Assembly: GCA_910579595.1 (NCBI GenBank)
Contig: CAJTVM010000091.1
Coordinates: 1-8,495 of the forward strand
Direction of reading: 5' to 3'
DNA length: 8,495 nucleotides
From: an uncultured Oscillospiraceae bacterium
GTDB taxonomy: Bacteria > Bacillota > Clostridia > Oscillospirales > Oscillospiraceae
Shown: in pieces, positions 7,604 through 8,495 of the stretch
Position numbering within the stretch: the first letter of the stretch is position 1
How the letters are laid out: each line of letters begins with the position of its first letter
Notes under the pieces: model-generated
What the model saw: the letters and a program-made list of their open reading frames with translations, nothing else
Database searches by the model: none
Told to the model about the DNA's origin: nothing
Program-made: the position numbers and the translations under genes

Positions 7604-7632
7604 ATTATAATGTCTGGGGCAAAGAAATGCAA
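7604..7632 (-). promoter_or_regulatory. Sigma-A type promoter for the uncharacterised gene
   Basis: On the - strand TTGCAT (7632-7627) and a perfect TATAAT (7609-7604) are separated by exactly 17 nt. Transcription would begin near 7597, about 15 nt before the GTG at 7582 and about 74 nt before the GTG at 7523. This is the best-matching promoter in the window. Confidence 0.7.
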
Positions 7633-7832
7633 TGGCTATATGCGGCTGAACAAAATTGCTTTAACAATTCCGAAATTGGCCTGCCCCATGATCTGCCGCG
7701 CTCCCCGTTTCCGCCGTGTCTGGAGGGTTAGCCGTGCTTGTACCCTGCAAACGAATGCCAGGGGGCGCCTTCGTCTGCGGCGGCGCCAGAAGTCAAGAAT
7801 AAATTGCAGTAAATTAGAATAATCAGCACAGC

Positions 7833-7860
7833 GCACAAAATGCCCCCGCCTGTTTTGTGC
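7833..7860 (-). other. Hairpin in the IS tail
   Basis: GCACAAAA (7833-7840) and TTTTGTGC (7853-7860) form a perfect 8-bp stem with a 12-nt GC-rich loop. It lies between the transposase stop and the probable IS end. No T-run follows on the - strand. It might block transcription entering or leaving the element; this is an inference. Confidence 0.35.
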
Positions 7861-7882
7861 TGTTTGACGGCAAAATGCGTAT

Positions 7883-7919
7883 AAAAACCTAAACGGGTGG
7901 GGTTCTCTCGCTCGTTTAG
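7883..7919 (-). terminator. Probable terminator of the IS30 transposase
   Basis: On the - strand CTAAACG (7919-7913) pairs with CGTTTAG (7895-7889), followed by a G and TTTTT (7887-7883). It lies 25 nt past the transposase stop. The 17-nt loop is long and the stem only 7 bp, so efficiency is uncertain. Confidence 0.5.
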
Positions 7920-7943
7920 AACGTTTGTATTAAGTTCTGCTGG

Positions 7944-8495
7944 TCAAGCCGCCTGCCGTTCTTCGTCAAATAGATCGGCGGCGGATTTCCACCCCAGCAG
8001 TTTACGCGGATAGTTGTTTATCCACCGTTCCGCTTCCGCCACCTGTTCTTTTGTCACTTCGTCAAAGTTGGTTCCTTTGGGGAAGAAGCGGCGGATCAGC
8101 CTGTTCATGTTTTCGTTGCTTCCGCGCTCATATGCAGAATACGGGTGACAGAAGAAAACGATCGTCCGCTTGCCCTTCCTGCGGTGTGCAATCTCTATCC
8201 CCTCAAAGTCCTGGAACTCGCTGCCGTTGTCCACAGTAATACTTTTGAACAGGGTATAGAACAGCTTCCCGAACTTCCGTTCAAGGCGGTTTATGGCCTT
8301 TACCACGCTGGCCGCCGTGTGGTCTTCTACCAGGATCATGATCCCCATGCGGGTTCTGCGCTCTGTCAGCACCAGCAGGGCTTGCTTTGATCCTTTGCAC
8401 CCCATAACGCTATCCATTTCCCAATGCCCGAACTTTTCCCGCTTCCCGATCTCTTTCGGGCGCTTCTCTATGCTCTCCCCGCGTGGCGCTCTTGC
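7944..8495 (-). CDS. IS30-family transposase (N-terminal part outside the window)
   Basis: DDE transposase that cuts and joins the ends of its own insertion sequence. 183 residues are visible, and the frame is open to the right edge. The N-terminal helix-turn-helix region (IS30 proteins are usually 320-380 residues) is therefore off-window. Counting from the edge, the DDE catalytic core is intact. The first Asp is D28 in FGHWEMDSVMG, the second is D89 in TVDNGSEF, and Glu E123 in AYERGSNEN is spaced by 33 residues, the DD(33)E pattern of this family. The segment NRLIRRFFPKGTNF after the Glu is also typical. The Met at 8417 is internal. No frameshift is seen in the visible part, so the element may be active. 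It is oriented with its 3' end toward the uncharacterised gene. Confidence 0.92.
   Translation of the reverse strand, partial: ARAPRGESIEKRPKEIGKREKFGHWEMDSVMGCKGSKQALLVLTERRTRMGIMILVEDHTAASVVKAINRLERKFGKLFYTLFKSITVDNGSEFQDFEGIEIAHRRKGKRTIVFFCHPYSAYERGSNENMNRLIRRFFPKGTNFDEVTKEQVAEAERWINNYPRKLLGWKSAADLFDEERQAA

Larger units (their letters stand above)
7524..7943. other. Non-coding stretch between the uncharacterised gene and the IS30 transposase
   Basis: About 420 nt without a convincing gene. From left to right on the - strand side it holds the out-of-frame leader, ribosome site and promoter of the 6993-7523 gene (7524-7632). Next comes about 155 nt with no clear signal (7633-7787), ending in a GGCGCC/GGCGCC palindrome pair at 7764-7769 and 7782-7787. 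The rest is the probable 3' non-coding end of the IS30 element (from about 7791). Short ORFs on both strands here have no ribosome site; one crosses the putative IS end, and they look like chance. Confidence 0.6.
7791..8495 (-). mobile_element. IS30-family insertion sequence, one end and transposase C-terminal half (other end outside window)
   Basis: The transposase identifies the family. The outer end is placed near 7791-7812 because on the - strand the run ends in TTTACTGCAATTTATTCTT followed by GAC. This AT-rich motif (a TTGCA-type core with a terminal TTGAC) resembles the ends of IS30 elements and contrasts with the GC-rich flank. The opposite inverted repeat is beyond the right edge, so neither the exact boundary nor a target duplication can be confirmed. 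Confidence 0.55.

Noticed and set aside
7556..7822. An 88-codon + strand ORF in the gap before the IS30 element
   Set aside because: It has no ribosome site, overlaps the - strand promoter and crosses the putative IS end, and its Arg-rich tail comes from GC-rich repeats.
7636..7836. A 66-codon - strand ORF with a run of arginines
   Set aside because: It spans the junction of IS tail and flank; the arginine run is a reading of the GCC/CGC-rich palindrome, with no ribosome site.
7760..7920. The short inverted repeats in this stretch as a CRISPR array or attachment site
   Set aside because: They are different sequences without regular repeat-spacer spacing, and are better explained as IS-end and terminator hairpins.

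Overview
The window reads as chromosomal DNA from a GC-rich Clostridia-type Firmicute, most like a gut member of the Oscillospiraceae group (Flavonifractor / Lawsonibacter-like). This is an inference from the Firmicute style of the DnaE, cardiolipin synthase and short EutH proteins and from the strong GC bias at third codon positions. The species cannot be fixed from the sequence alone.

Left and centre (1-6918) hold four genes on the + strand. The first is the 3' four-fifths of dnaE, the DNA polymerase III alpha subunit, whose N-terminal PHP part lies outside the window. After a 152-nt gap with two hairpin-forming segments come a cardiolipin synthase (cls), an M24-family aminopeptidase P-like protein and a EutH-like ethanolamine permease. 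The last three are tightly packed: 27 nt separates cls from the peptidase, and the peptidase and permease overlap in an ATGA/TGATG arrangement. They probably form one transcription unit, ended by a 17-bp hairpin with a T-run at 6940-6980. The unit combines phospholipid synthesis, peptide trimming and a permease for a phospholipid-derived amine. No other eut genes are in view.

Right part (6980-8495) is different in character: less GC-biased, on the - strand and accessory-looking. A convergent gene of unknown function (6993-7523) has a good sigma-A promoter and Shine-Dalgarno upstream, but its reading frame is interrupted just after them at a five-base A-run. The likely ancestral start at 7582 is therefore out of frame with the body, which suggests a 1-nt indel, a sequencing error or frameshifting. 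Beyond it, the C-terminal half of an IS30-family transposase (7944-8495, cut by the window edge) and its 3' non-coding tail mark an insertion sequence whose end probably lies near 7791.

I see no CRISPR array, no tRNA or rRNA gene and no evident new defence system. The most worthwhile leads are the frame-broken uncharacterised gene, the orphan EutH coupled to an M24 peptidase with an atypical metal ligand, and the structured leader with an overlapping small ORF before cls.
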